Shown here in pieces: positions 1 to 8,958 of a DNA stretch of 40,969 bases (positions are counted from its first letter, which is position 1; the number at the start of each line of letters is the position of its first letter). The notes under the pieces are model-generated. The model saw only the letters and a list, made by a program, of their open reading frames with translations, did no database searches and was not told the DNA's origin. The DNA lies in contig NZ_MVIH01000025.1 in the NCBI RefSeq assembly GCF_002086695.1, forward strand, positions 1-40,969, given 5' to 3'. The DNA is from Mycolicibacterium rhodesiae (GTDB lineage: Bacteria > Actinomycetota > Actinomycetes > Mycobacteriales > Mycobacteriaceae). A program made the position numbers and the translations under genes.

Positions 1-1438
1 GGGCCGGGCGGGCCGGCCGTGCGGGTTTGGCGGCTTTGGCGGCGTTCGGCTTGCTGCGCAACCGGTCGCGCACTGCCTCCACCCGGGAGGGCACATAGGG
101 CTCGGGCAGCGGCAACCGCAGGATGCGGTTCATCCGGTCTTCGCGGCCGGCGCGCAGAGCGGCCACCGCCTCCGGTTCGTGACGGGCCGCGTTTGCCATC
201 AGGCCGATCATGAACAGTGTTGTCGCCGTTGATGTTCCACCGGCCGAGATGAGTGGCAGCTGGATTCCGGTGACGGGCAGCAGGCCGATGACGTAGCCCA
301 CGTTGATGAACACCTGGCCGATCACCCACATGGTGGCCGAGGCGGTCAGCAGCCGCAGGAACGGATCCGCCGAGCGTCGGGCGATGCGCATACCGGTGTA
401 GGCGAACAGTCCGAACAGGGCCAGCAGCCCGAAGGCGCCGACGAAGCCGAGCTCCTCGCCGATGATGGCGAAGATGAAGTCGTTGTGGGCGTTGGGCAGG
501 TAGTTCCACTTCGCGGTGCCCTGCCCCAGCCCGTCGCCGAATACGCCGCCGTTGGCCAGCGCGAACTTGGCCTGCCGGGCCTGGTAACCCGACCCCTGCG
601 CGTCGGCGCCGGGATCCAGCCACGACCGCACGCGGTCGGAGCGGTAGCCCTCGGAGACCGCCAGCACCGCGGCGGCCGCGACGGCGGCGCCGAGTGAGGT
701 GACGAACACCTTCAGCGGCAGGCCGGCGTACCACAGCAGCGCCAGCAGGATGATGCCCAGCGAGACCGTCTGCCCGAGGTCGGGCTGGGCGACGATGAGC
801 ACCAGCGCGATCACGGCCGCGGGGATCAGCGGGATCAGCAGTTCGCGCAGCGACGCGTGTTCGAGGCGCCGGGTCGCCAGCAGGTGTGCGCCCCAGATGG
901 CGAACGCGATCTTGGTCAGCTCGGACGGCTGCATCGACAGCCCGGCGACGACGAACCAGCCACGGGAACCGTTGGATTCGTGACCGATGCCCGGGATCAG
1001 GACCAGCACCAGCATCACAATCGTGACGGCGAATGCGGAGAACGCCGTGTTGCGCAGGAAGCTGACCCGCACCCGCAGGGCGATCCAGAATCCGACCAGA
1101 CCAACCACGGTCCACAGAACCTGGCGGCCGAAGATCGCCCATGGCGAGCCGTCCTCGTCATAGGAATGCACACCCGACGCCGACAGGACCATCGTGAGGC
1201 CGAGCGTGACCAGCAGCGCGGCCACCGAGATGATCAGGTGGAACGACGTCATCGGCCGGCCCAGCCAGGCCCCGAACCTGCGGTGCACCTCGAACCGGTG
1301 CTTGGCCGGTGCGGCGGTGGTGGTTACCGGAGCGGTGTCGGCCTCGGCGTCGGTGTCGGTGTCGGTGTCGGCGGCGGTATCGGTGTCGGCGGCGTCGGCT
1401 GAGCCGCGACGGCGCAGCCGGGACAGGATGGTGGGCAC
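1..1438 (-). CDS. ftsW: FtsW, septal SEDS peptidoglycan glycosyltransferase (3' end outside window)
   Basis: Polymerises lipid II into glycan strands at the septum, working with the transpeptidase FtsI (PbpB). The GTG at 1438 follows the murD stop (1444) after a few bases, and about 479 codons are visible before the window edge. After a ~60-residue cytoplasmic N-terminus rich in Asp/Thr/Ala comes a multi-pass membrane protein with SEDS landmarks: GSRGWF, QPSELTKIAFA, AQPDLGQT (the Asp belongs to the region thought catalytic in the family), NDFIFAIIGEELGF and LPLISAGGTS. The last visible part is a basic cytoplasmic tail. Gene order murD-ftsW is the standard dcw order, and murG would be expected next, outside the window. 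The Asp/Thr tract in the N-terminus is encoded by a hexanucleotide repeat. Start choice is moderately sure; the family is certain. Confidence 0.96.
   Translation of the reverse strand, partial: MPTILSRLRRRGSADAADTDTAADTDTDTDAEADTAPVTTTAAPAKHRFEVHRRFGAWLGRPMTSFHLIISVAALLVTLGLTMVLSASGVHSYDEDGSPWAIFGRQVLWTVVGLVGFWIALRVRVSFLRNTAFSAFAVTIVMLVLVLIPGIGHESNGSRGWFVVAGLSMQPSELTKIAFAIWGAHLLATRRLEHASLRELLIPLIPAAVIALVLIVAQPDLGQTVSLGIILLALLWYAGLPLKVFVTSLGAAVAAAAVLAVSEGYRSDRVRSWLDPGADAQGSGYQARQAKFALANGGVFGDGLGQGTAKWNYLPNAHNDFIFAIIGEELGFVGAFGLLALFGLFAYTGMRIARRSADPFLRLLTASATMWVIGQVFINVGYVIGLLPVTGIQLPLISAGGTSTATTLFMIGLMANAARHEPEAVAALRAGREDRMNRILRLPLPEPYVPSRVEAVRDRLRSKPNAAKAAKPARPARPA
1334..1393. repeat. Hexanucleotide tandem repeat in the 5' end of ftsW
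   Basis: Ten consecutive 6-base units of the form GG(T/C)(G/C/A)(T/G)C, with GGTGTC the commonest, run through the ftsW N-terminal coding region. On the coding strand they read as alternating Asp-Thr and Asp/Ala-Ala pairs. The unit is a multiple of three, so gain or loss of units changes the length of the acidic cytoplasmic tail without shifting the frame. Confidence 0.85.
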
Positions 1439-1443
1439 GGCGA

Positions 1444-2904
1444 TTACCGGGCCGTGGCGCGCACGGCGGCGGCGAACGCGTCGCCCCGGTGGGCGTAGCC
1501 GGCGAACTGGTCGAACGACGCGCCGGCGGGGGCCAGCAGCACGGTGTCGCCGGTGCGGGCCAGGCTTGCGGCGGCGGCGACGACCTCGGTCATCACTCGG
1601 GCGCCCAGTCCCGGAGCGGAGGCGTCGACCACTCGAGTCTCATGAGTAACACCTGACTCATTGGTCTCATGCACCACAGCATCCTCCCGCGTCACCACCT
1701 CGATGACGCGGACATCGGGCGCGTGTCGCGATAACGCCTCGGCAACCACCGCACGGTCATGGCCGATCAGCACCGCGCCGGCCAACCGGTCCGCCACCCT
1801 GGCGACCAGATCGTCGACCGATGCGCCCTTGAGCATGCCGCCGGCCACCCACACCACCCGCGGATAGGCGGTGATCGACGCCTGCGCGGCGTGCGGGTTG
1901 GTGGCCTTGGAGTCGTCGACGTAGGCCACCCCGTCGACAACGCCGACCTCCTCGGCGCGGTGCCGCCCGACGCGGAAGGTCGTCAGTGCGTCGGCGATCG
2001 AGGCAGGTGCGACGTCTACGGAGCGGGCCAGCGCCGCCGCGCCCAGCGCGTCGAGGACACCGACCGGGCCCGCCACCGAGATGGACTCGACCGGCGCCAG
2101 TTCGAGATCGTCGGCGAACGCGCGGTCGACGAGCATGCCGTCTCGGACGCCGAGTTCCCCGCTGTTCGGCTCCCCCAGCCGGAACCCGATCTTCACCGGT
2201 GCGGCCGCCCCCGGGAGCAGCCCGCTCGCAACCGGGTCGTCGAGACCGACGACCGCGACCCGGCCGTCGAGCACCCGGGCCTTCGCGGCGGCGTACGCCT
2301 CCATCGACCCGTGCCAGTCCAGGTGGTCTTCGGCGACGTTGAGCACCGCGCCCGCCTCCGGACGCAGCGACGGCGCCCAGAACAGCTGGAAACTCGACAG
2401 CTCCACGGCCAGGACGTCCGCCGGCTCACCCAATACGTCGAGCACCGGGTCGCCGATGTTGCCGCACAACACCGCGCGGCGGCCGTCGGCGACCAGCATG
2501 GCGTGCAGCATCGAGGTCGTGGTGGTCTTGCCGTTGGTGCCGGTGACCACCAGCCATTGCCGAGGCGGGCCGTAGTGGCCCGCGGCGTCGAGGCGCCAGG
2601 CCAGCTCGACGTCACCCCAGATCGGCACTCCGGCCCCGGCTGCCGCGGCCAGCACCGGCGCGGTCGGGGGAAAGCCCGGGCTGGTCACCACCAGGGTGAA
2701 ATCGCTGATCGAAACGACCGCCTCGGCCGGGGTGATCGCATGAATGCCGTTGTCGGCCAACGCTTTCAGCGATTCGGCGTTGTCATCGCAGACCCAGACG
2801 TGCACGTCGAGCGATGCCAGTGCCGAGACCACCGCGCGGCCGGTCACCCGGGCGCCGGCCACCAGCACCTGCGCCCCCGAGGTCAGCGGCTCGAGCCCGG
2901 GCAC
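1444..2904 (-). CDS. murD: MurD, UDP-N-acetylmuramoyl-L-alanine--D-glutamate ligase
   Basis: Adds D-glutamate to UDP-MurNAc-L-Ala in the cytoplasm, the second amino-acid step of the peptidoglycan stem peptide. 486 residues, normal for the mycobacterial enzyme. An N-terminal Rossmann-like substrate domain (from ~12) is followed by the ATP-binding loop TGTNGKTTT at ~121-129, the Mur-ligase central domain, and DDSKATNPHA near residue 330 opening the C-terminal domain. GTG start at 2904, one base after the mraY stop, so it is read in the same operon. Oddity: residues ~410-430 hold an acidic/polar stretch in which HET occurs twice, nine codons apart, encoded by a locally AT-richer patch. This sits in a loop of the C-terminal domain and looks like a lineage-specific insertion. 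Confidence 0.97.
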   Translation of the reverse strand: MPGLEPLTSGAQVLVAGARVTGRAVVSALASLDVHVWVCDDNAESLKALADNGIHAITPAEAVVSISDFTLVVTSPGFPPTAPVLAAAAGAGVPIWGDVELAWRLDAAGHYGPPRQWLVVTGTNGKTTTTSMLHAMLVADGRRAVLCGNIGDPVLDVLGEPADVLAVELSSFQLFWAPSLRPEAGAVLNVAEDHLDWHGSMEAYAAAKARVLDGRVAVVGLDDPVASGLLPGAAAPVKIGFRLGEPNSGELGVRDGMLVDRAFADDLELAPVESISVAGPVGVLDALGAAALARSVDVAPASIADALTTFRVGRHRAEEVGVVDGVAYVDDSKATNPHAAQASITAYPRVVWVAGGMLKGASVDDLVARVADRLAGAVLIGHDRAVVAEALSRHAPDVRVIEVVTREDAVVHETNESGVTHETRVVDASAPGLGARVMTEVVAAAASLARTGDTVLLAPAGASFDQFAGYAHRGDAFAAAVRATAR

Positions 2905-2905
2905 C

Positions 2906-3985
2906 TCAGGCCCCGATGGCCGACAGCCACTCGCCGTAGAACAGCGCCACGCCGAGGCCGCAGGCGATCGCGGTGAGCAACCAGAACCGGATGATCACCG
3001 TCGTCTCCGCCCACCCGACCAGCTCGAAGTGGTGATGGAACGGCGCCATCCGGAACACCCGTCGCCCGGTGGTGCGGAAGGCCAGGATCTGCACCACCAC
3101 CGAGGTGACCTCGGCGACGAACAGCGCGCCCAACACCACCGCGAGCACCTCGGTGCGGCTGGTCACCGACAGGCCCGCGATCATCCCGCCGAGCGCCAGC
3201 GACCCGGTGTCGCCCATGAAGATCTTGGCAGGCGCGGCATTCCACCACAGGAAGCCGATGCACGCCCCGGCGGTGGCCGCCGCCAGCAGCGCGAGATCCA
3301 GCGGGTCACGCACGTTGTAGCAGCCCAGTCCGGGCGCGGTCGCGCAGGCATTGCGGTACTGCCAGAACGTGATCAGCACGTACGCCGCGCTGACCATGGC
3401 CATGCTGCCGCCGGCCAGCCCGTCGAGGCCGTCGGTGAAGTTGACCGCGTTGGACCAGGCGCTGACCACGACGACGGCGAACAGCACGAACAGCAGCGGG
3501 CTCAGCGTGACCGTGGCGATCTCGCGCACATAGGACAGCTCGGGGCTGCCCGGCGTGAGCCCGTCGGAGTTCCGGAACTGCAACACCAGGATGCCGAACA
3601 GCACGGCGGCGGTGATCTGCCCGACGGTCTTGGCGGTCTTGTTCAGACCGAGGTTGCGGGAGCGGCGGATCTTGATCAGATCGTCGACGAAACCGACCGC
3701 GCCGAGCGCGGTGGCCAGACCCAGCACCAGCAGGCCGGAGGCCGACGGTCCGTCACCGTTGAGAGCGAGACCGACCAGGTGCGTGCCGAAGTATCCGGCC
3801 CAGATGCCGACCAGGATCGCCACTCCGCCCATCGACGGTGTGCCGCGCTTGGTCTTGTGGCTGGGCGGACCGTCCTCGCGGATCTCGTGACCGAAGCCCT
3901 GGCGGGTGAACAGCTTGATCAGCGCCGGGGTGAGCAGGATCGAGACCGCCAGCGCGATCGCGACGGCGACGAGGATCAGTCTCAT
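2906..3985 (-). CDS. mraY: MraY (MurX), phospho-N-acetylmuramoyl-pentapeptide transferase
   Basis: Transfers phospho-MurNAc-pentapeptide from UDP onto decaprenyl phosphate, making lipid I at the inner face of the membrane. 359 residues with about ten membrane helices, as usual for the family. Diagnostic motifs are visible: the Asp pair in GFVDDLIKIRR (D101-D102), NAVNFTDGLDGLAGG, FMGDTGSLALGG and the HHHFEL loop, which together bind Mg2+ and the nucleotide. ATG at 3985 overlaps the murF stop by four bases (ATGA), so translational coupling is likely. The product feeds MurG, which should lie outside the window to the left. Confidence 0.98.
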   Translation of the reverse strand: MRLILVAVAIALAVSILLTPALIKLFTRQGFGHEIREDGPPSHKTKRGTPSMGGVAILVGIWAGYFGTHLVGLALNGDGPSASGLLVLGLATALGAVGFVDDLIKIRRSRNLGLNKTAKTVGQITAAVLFGILVLQFRNSDGLTPGSPELSYVREIATVTLSPLLFVLFAVVVVSAWSNAVNFTDGLDGLAGGSMAMVSAAYVLITFWQYRNACATAPGLGCYNVRDPLDLALLAAATAGACIGFLWWNAAPAKIFMGDTGSLALGGMIAGLSVTSRTEVLAVVLGALFVAEVTSVVVQILAFRTTGRRVFRMAPFHHHFELVGWAETTVIIRFWLLTAIACGLGVALFYGEWLSAIGA

Positions 3986-5463
3986 GACGCGCCCTCGTCG
4001 AGCAGCGCTTCGGCCAGCGCGCCGAGGCCGGCCGAATTGGACGCTTTGACCAGGACGACGTCACCGGGCCGCAGTTCGGCACGCAGCAGCGCCAGGGCAG
4101 CGTCGGCGTCGGCGACCATGGTGGATTCCGAACCCCAGGATCCCTCCATGACCGCCCCGTGGTGCATGGCGCTCATGGGCCTCCCGGTTCCGACGACGAC
4201 GAGTCGACTGATATCTAAGCGCACGGCCAGCCGGCCGACACGATCATGCTCGGTTATCGACTCATCCCCCAGTTCGGCCATCTCGCCGAGTACCGCCCAA
4301 CTGCGGCGCGTTTCGCCCGAGCGGGCCATCACCGCCAGTGCCCGCAGTCCGGCCTTCATCGAGTCCGGGTTGGCGTTGTACGCATCGTTGACGACGGTGA
4401 CGCCGTCGGCGCGGGTGCGCACCTCCATCCGGTGCCGCGACGCCGGGCCGGCGGTCGCCAGCGCGGCAGCCACTTGCTCAGCGGTCGCCCCGCATTCCAG
4501 CGCCACCGCCGCCGCCGACAGCGCGTTGCCGACCTGATGCTCGCCGTGCACGGCCAGCCGCACCTCGGCGGAACCGGCCGGGGTCAGCAGGGTGAACCGC
4601 GGCTGGGCCAGCTCGTCGAGCTCGATGTTCTCGGCGCGGACATCGGCCGCCTCGGACTGCCCGACCCGCACCACACGGGCGGCGGTCCGGGCCGACATCG
4701 CCGACACCAGCGGATCGTCGGCGTTCAGGATCGCCACACCGGAAGCCGGAACCGCTTCTACCAGTTCACCTTTCGTGGCGGCGATCACCTCACGCGAGCC
4801 GAACTCGCCGAGGTGCGCGGTGCCCACGTTCAGCACCACCGCGATCGAGGGCGGCGCGATCGCGGCGAGCGCGGCGATGTTGCCGAGGTGGCGGGCCGAC
4901 ATCTCCAGGACCAGGTAGTCGGTGTCCTCGGTCGCACGCAGCACCGTCCACGGCAGACCGAGCTCGTTGTTGAACGAACCCGGCGGGGCGACCACATCGC
5001 CCAGCGGGCGCAGCACCGCGGCGATGAGATCTTTCGTCGACGTCTTTCCCGACGATCCGGTGATCCCGACGATCGTCAGCCCGCCCGCCGCGAGTTCGGC
5101 CGCGACCGCCGCGGCCAGCTTCGACAGCGCGGCCAGCACGGCGGCGCCGGATCCGTCGACGTCGTGTTCGAGCACCCCGGCCCCGGCGTCGGCGGCCACC
5201 GCAGGTGGCACCACGATCGCGGGCACCCCCACCGGCCGGGCCGCGAGCACCGCGGCCGCGCCCGCCGCGGCCGCGGCCTCGGCGAAGTCATGCCCGTCGC
5301 TGCGGGCACCCGGCAATGCCAGGAACAGCCCACCCGGACCGACCGCGCGCGAATCGAATTCGACCGTCCCGGTGACGAGCCGCTCGCCCGCCGCGTCCGC
5401 GCTGATGTCCGCGAGCTCGCCGCCCACGATCTCCGCGATCCGGGCGACGGACATCGCAATCAT
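3982..5463 (-). CDS. murF: MurF, UDP-MurNAc-tripeptide D-alanyl-D-alanine ligase
   Basis: Adds the D-Ala-D-Ala dipeptide to UDP-MurNAc-tripeptide, completing the cytoplasmic pentapeptide precursor. 493 residues. N-terminal substrate domain with TGTVEFDSRAVGPGGLF (~31-47), Mur-ligase ATP loop GITGSSGKTSTKD at ~133-145, and the C-terminal domain marker NDAYNANPDSM near residue 355. ATG at 5463 overlaps the murE stop by four bases; a second ATG three codons inside (5454) is an alternative start and would give the MSVARIAEIVGGE N-terminus seen in close relatives. The gene ends with a four-base overlap onto mraY. Confidence 0.97.
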   Translation of the reverse strand: MIAMSVARIAEIVGGELADISADAAGERLVTGTVEFDSRAVGPGGLFLALPGARSDGHDFAEAAAAAGAAAVLAARPVGVPAIVVPPAVAADAGAGVLEHDVDGSGAAVLAALSKLAAAVAAELAAGGLTIVGITGSSGKTSTKDLIAAVLRPLGDVVAPPGSFNNELGLPWTVLRATEDTDYLVLEMSARHLGNIAALAAIAPPSIAVVLNVGTAHLGEFGSREVIAATKGELVEAVPASGVAILNADDPLVSAMSARTAARVVRVGQSEAADVRAENIELDELAQPRFTLLTPAGSAEVRLAVHGEHQVGNALSAAAVALECGATAEQVAAALATAGPASRHRMEVRTRADGVTVVNDAYNANPDSMKAGLRALAVMARSGETRRSWAVLGEMAELGDESITEHDRVGRLAVRLDISRLVVVGTGRPMSAMHHGAVMEGSWGSESTMVADADAALALLRAELRPGDVVLVKASNSAGLGALAEALLDEGAS

Positions 5464-7001
5464 GCGCCCGCTCCCCGCGCGTCGAGCGCGGCCGCGAGTT
5501 CGGCACGGTCGTCGAAGGGACGGGTCTGCCCGTCCGCGGCCTGCCCCGTCTCGTGACCCTTGCCTGCGATCACCACGACGTCACCGCTGCGGGCCCAGCT
5601 CACCGCATGCCGGATCGCCGCGCGCCGGTCCCCGATCTCGATGACGTCGGCGCCCTCGGCCTGTCCGGCACCGGCCATGATCGCGGCCCGAACCGTCGCG
5701 GGGTCCTCGTTGCGCGGGTTGTCGTCGGTGACGATCACCAGGTCGGCAAGCTCGGAAGCGATGCGGCCCATGGGTTCCCGCTTGCCGGGATCGCGGTCGC
5801 CGCCGGCGCCGAAGACCACCGCCAGCCGGCCCTGCGCGGGCTTGAGAGTCTCGAGCACTGCCTGCAGCGCGCCAGGCTTGTGCGCGTAGTCGACGACTGC
5901 CAGGAAGTCCTGCCCGCGGTCGATCGGCTCCAGCCGCCCGGGCACGGCCGCGGCACGCAACCCGGGTGCGGCCTGCTCGGGTGATACGCCGATCGCGTCG
6001 AGCATCGCCAGTGCCAGCAGCGCGTTGGCGACGTTGTAGCGCCCGGGCAGGCGGATCCGCAGCCGGTGATGCACCCCGGCGGGGTCCACTGCGGTGAACT
6101 CCTGGGCACCGCCGTCGAGCACCGTGATGTCCTCGGCCCGCCAATCCGCGGGGTGTCCCTCGGCGGACACCGTCACCGAATCGCCGGCCCGGCGGGCCAT
6201 GTCGCGGCCGGCGTCGTCGTCGACGCAGATCACCGACATCGCGGCGTGTGCCGGTGATGCCGGGTCGAACAGACGCGCCTTCGCTTCGAAGTAGGCGGCC
6301 ATCGTGGGATGGAAGTCGAGGTGGTCGCGGGAGAGGTTGGTGAAACCACCGACGGCGAACCGGATGCCGTCGGTGCGGCCGAGTTCGAGGGCGTGGCTGG
6401 AGACCTCCATCACCGCGGTGTCGACGCCCTTCTCCGCCATCACGGCCAGCAGCGCCTGCAGCGCCGGGGCTTCGGGGGTGGTCAGTGCGCTGGGCACATC
6501 GTCACCGGCGATTCGGACACCGACGGTGCCGATGAGCCCCGGAACGCGGTCGGCCGATCGCAGGCCCGCCTCGATCAGGTGAGTGGTGGTGGTCTTGCCG
6601 GAGGTTCCGGTGACGCCCACGACCACGACGCGGTCTGACGGGTGCCCGTAGACCGAGGCGGCCAGTTCACCGAGCACCGCCCGGGGCTGCGGATGCAGCA
6701 GGACCGGGATGGGTGCGGGTTCGCCGAGCAGGCGGTGGATGACGGCGACCCCCTCGGCGTCGGTGAGCACGGCGACCGCCCCGCCGTCGACCGCGGCCCT
6801 GACGTATTGAGCGCCGTGAGCCGAGGAGCCGGGCAGTGCGGCGAACAGGTCACCGGCCACCGTGTCCTGGCCACGCAGGGTGATTCCGGTGATTCGGACG
6901 TCGGGCGTCGTGCCACCGGAAGCCGGAACCGCGCCGACCCGGGCGGCCAGCGTCGGCAAGGTCAGCGCCGGCGTGGCGCGGGGCCGCAGGGCGTTGGTCA
7001 T
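5460..7001 (-). CDS. murE: MurE, UDP-MurNAc-dipeptide meso-diaminopimelate ligase
   Basis: Adds the third amino acid of the stem peptide. 513 residues. ATP loop TGTSGKTTTT at ~131-140; SSHALELGR and TNLSRDHLDFH are typical MurE motifs, with the lysine expected to be carbamylated lying in the FEAKARLF segment. The DNPR motif at ~427-430 is the family signature for meso-diaminopimelate rather than lysine, fitting a mycobacterial A1-gamma peptidoglycan. ATG start at 7001. There are 37 bases to the pbpB stop, one of the longer gaps in this operon and the place where M. tuberculosis carries extra genes (Rv2159c-Rv2162c) that are absent here. Confidence 0.97.
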   Translation of the reverse strand: MTNALRPRATPALTLPTLAARVGAVPASGGTTPDVRITGITLRGQDTVAGDLFAALPGSSAHGAQYVRAAVDGGAVAVLTDAEGVAVIHRLLGEPAPIPVLLHPQPRAVLGELAASVYGHPSDRVVVVGVTGTSGKTTTTHLIEAGLRSADRVPGLIGTVGVRIAGDDVPSALTTPEAPALQALLAVMAEKGVDTAVMEVSSHALELGRTDGIRFAVGGFTNLSRDHLDFHPTMAAYFEAKARLFDPASPAHAAMSVICVDDDAGRDMARRAGDSVTVSAEGHPADWRAEDITVLDGGAQEFTAVDPAGVHHRLRIRLPGRYNVANALLALAMLDAIGVSPEQAAPGLRAAAVPGRLEPIDRGQDFLAVVDYAHKPGALQAVLETLKPAQGRLAVVFGAGGDRDPGKREPMGRIASELADLVIVTDDNPRNEDPATVRAAIMAGAGQAEGADVIEIGDRRAAIRHAVSWARSGDVVVIAGKGHETGQAADGQTRPFDDRAELAAALDARGAGA

Positions 7002-7038
7002 TGGGTGCTCACCCTACCCAGCCGGCACGGTGCGCCGG

Positions 7039-8958
7039 TTATGTGGCCTGAAGGATCAACGGCGCGCCGGGATCCGGCGAGAGCGGGACGTTCTGCCGCT
7101 GCAGCAGCCAGGCCGCGATGTTGTGGAACAGCGGCGCGGCCGAGTGCCCTGGCGTTCCGTCCGGGTTGCGCTGCGGGTTGTTCATCATGATGCCGATGAC
7201 ATAGCGGGGATCGTCGGCGGGCGCCATGCCGGCGAAGGTGATCCAGTAAACGTCGCTGTAGTAGCAGCCACACGCCGGGTTGATCTGCTGGGCGGTTCCC
7301 GTCTTGCCTGCGATCTGATAACCGTCGACTGCGGCCGGTGCCCCGGTGCCCTGCTGGTAGCCCATCGGGTCCCGCTGGACGATCGCGCGGAACATGTTGC
7401 GCACCGTGCGGGCGGTCTCCGGCGACACGACGCGGATGCCTGCGGGTCGCGGCTCTTCGGTGCGGGTGCCGTCCGCGGCGACGGTGGCCTTGACGATCCG
7501 CGGCGGGATGCGCAGGCCGTCATTGGCAATGGCCTGGTACATACCGGTCATCTGCAGCAAGGTCATCGAAAGACCCTGCCCGATAGGCAGATTCGAGAAC
7601 GTGCTGCCCGACCATTGGTCGATCGGCGGGACCAGTCCCGAGCTCTCGCCCGGTAGACCCACATTGGTGCGCTGCCCGAGACCGAACTTGCCGAGCATGT
7701 CGTAGTAGCGCTCGGGCCCGATCCGCTGCGCGAGCATCAAGGTGCCGACGTTCGACGACTTCCCGAACACGCCGGTGGTGGTGTACGGCATCACGCCGTG
7801 GCTCCACGCGTCGTTGACGGTCACGCCGCCCATGTTGATCGAACCGGGCACCTGCAGCACCTCGTCGGGGTTCGACAGCCCGTACTCGATCACCGAGGAG
7901 GCGGTGACGATCTTGTTCACCGATCCCGGCTCATACGGTGAGGTGACCGGCAGGTTGCCCAGTTGCTTGTCCTGCTGGCGGCCGATGTCCTGGCTGGGGT
8001 CGAAGGTGTTGTCGTTCGACATCGCCAGCACTTCACCGGTTTTCGCGTCCAGCACCACCGCGGAGACGTCCTTGGCGCCGGAGGCGTCCTTGGCCATCTG
8101 GACCTGTTGCTGGACGTAGAACTGGATGTCGTCGTCGAGGGTCAGCTGGACGGTGGAGCCGTTGACGGCGTCGTGCTTGTTGCGGTAGCTGCCGGGGATG
8201 ACGACACCGTCGGAGCCACGGTCGTAGGTGATCGAGCCGTCGGTGCCCGACAGCTTCGAGTCCATTGAGTCCTCGAGGCCGAGCAGGCCGTGGCCGTCCC
8301 AGTCGATGCCGCCGACCATGTTGGCCGCCAGCGCGCCACCGGGATACTGGCGCAGGTCCTGGCGTTCGGCGCCGATCTCGGGAAACTTCTTGATGATGGC
8401 GTTGGCAATCGCCGGATCGACCGCGCGGGCCAGATAGACGAACGTCTCGTTGCTGCGCAGCTTCTTGAGCAGGGTGGCCGCATCGGGATTGTTGTTGAGC
8501 TTGCCTGCGACCTCGGTCGCGATCTGGGTGAGCCGCTTGTCGGGATCCGGCGCGGAAGGCGACTTCTCCTTGGCCTCGGCGAGCTGCTTACGGATCTTGG
8601 CCGGCTGGAACGTCAGCGCCCTGGCCTCGATGGTGAAGGCCAGCTTGTCGAAATTGCGGTCGACGATGCTGCCGCGCACCGCCTTCTCGACATCGGTCAC
8701 CTTGAGCTGGCTGGCGGCCTCGGCACGGAGGCCGGCGGCCTGAGGCACCTGCAGGTTGAACAGCTGGGTGGCAGCCACGCCGAGGGCCAGCAAGATGACG
8801 ATGTTGCCCGCGCGGTGCCGGAAGACGAATGATGCTGTGCGAGAGCCGCTTTCGATGATTTCACGGGTGCGACGAGACTTTGCCGGCCGGCCCGGCCCGG
8901 CATCCGGTTGAGCCTTGCCCGACGAGGTGCGCTGCCGTTTGGTGTCGCGGCGACTCAC
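7039..8958 (-). CDS. pbpB: PbpB/FtsI, septal class B penicillin-binding protein (transpeptidase)
   Basis: Cross-links septal peptidoglycan as partner of FtsW. 639 residues: basic cytoplasmic tail (1-50), one membrane anchor (~53-70), PBP dimerisation domain containing RGSIVDRN (~95), and a C-terminal transpeptidase domain with the active-site triad motifs SVNK (Ser346), SSN (401-403) and KTGT (552-555). No PASTA repeats follow. GTG start at 8958 overlaps the stop of the ftsL-like gene by four bases. The long Arg/Lys-rich tail is common to mycobacterial PbpB and is known in M. tuberculosis to contact other division proteins; a specific contact cannot be read from this sequence. Confidence 0.97.
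   Translation of the reverse strand: MSRRDTKRQRTSSGKAQPDAGPGRPAKSRRTREIIESGSRTASFVFRHRAGNIVILLALGVAATQLFNLQVPQAAGLRAEAASQLKVTDVEKAVRGSIVDRNFDKLAFTIEARALTFQPAKIRKQLAEAKEKSPSAPDPDKRLTQIATEVAGKLNNNPDAATLLKKLRSNETFVYLARAVDPAIANAIIKKFPEIGAERQDLRQYPGGALAANMVGGIDWDGHGLLGLEDSMDSKLSGTDGSITYDRGSDGVVIPGSYRNKHDAVNGSTVQLTLDDDIQFYVQQQVQMAKDASGAKDVSAVVLDAKTGEVLAMSNDNTFDPSQDIGRQQDKQLGNLPVTSPYEPGSVNKIVTASSVIEYGLSNPDEVLQVPGSINMGGVTVNDAWSHGVMPYTTTGVFGKSSNVGTLMLAQRIGPERYYDMLGKFGLGQRTNVGLPGESSGLVPPIDQWSGSTFSNLPIGQGLSMTLLQMTGMYQAIANDGLRIPPRIVKATVAADGTRTEEPRPAGIRVVSPETARTVRNMFRAIVQRDPMGYQQGTGAPAAVDGYQIAGKTGTAQQINPACGCYYSDVYWITFAGMAPADDPRYVIGIMMNNPQRNPDGTPGHSAAPLFHNIAAWLLQRQNVPLSPDPGAPLILQAT

Noticed and set aside
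1630..1680. AT-richer patch in murD as a sign of horizontal transfer
   Set aside because: Too short (about 40 bases), in frame, and inside an otherwise typical gene; a local duplication explains it better.
2744..4537. A long plus-strand open frame (about 600 codons) opposite murD, mraY and murF
   Set aside because: It lies antisense to conserved mur genes, its protein is low-complexity Arg/Asp/Gln/His and resembles nothing; high GC content makes stop codons rare on the opposite strand.
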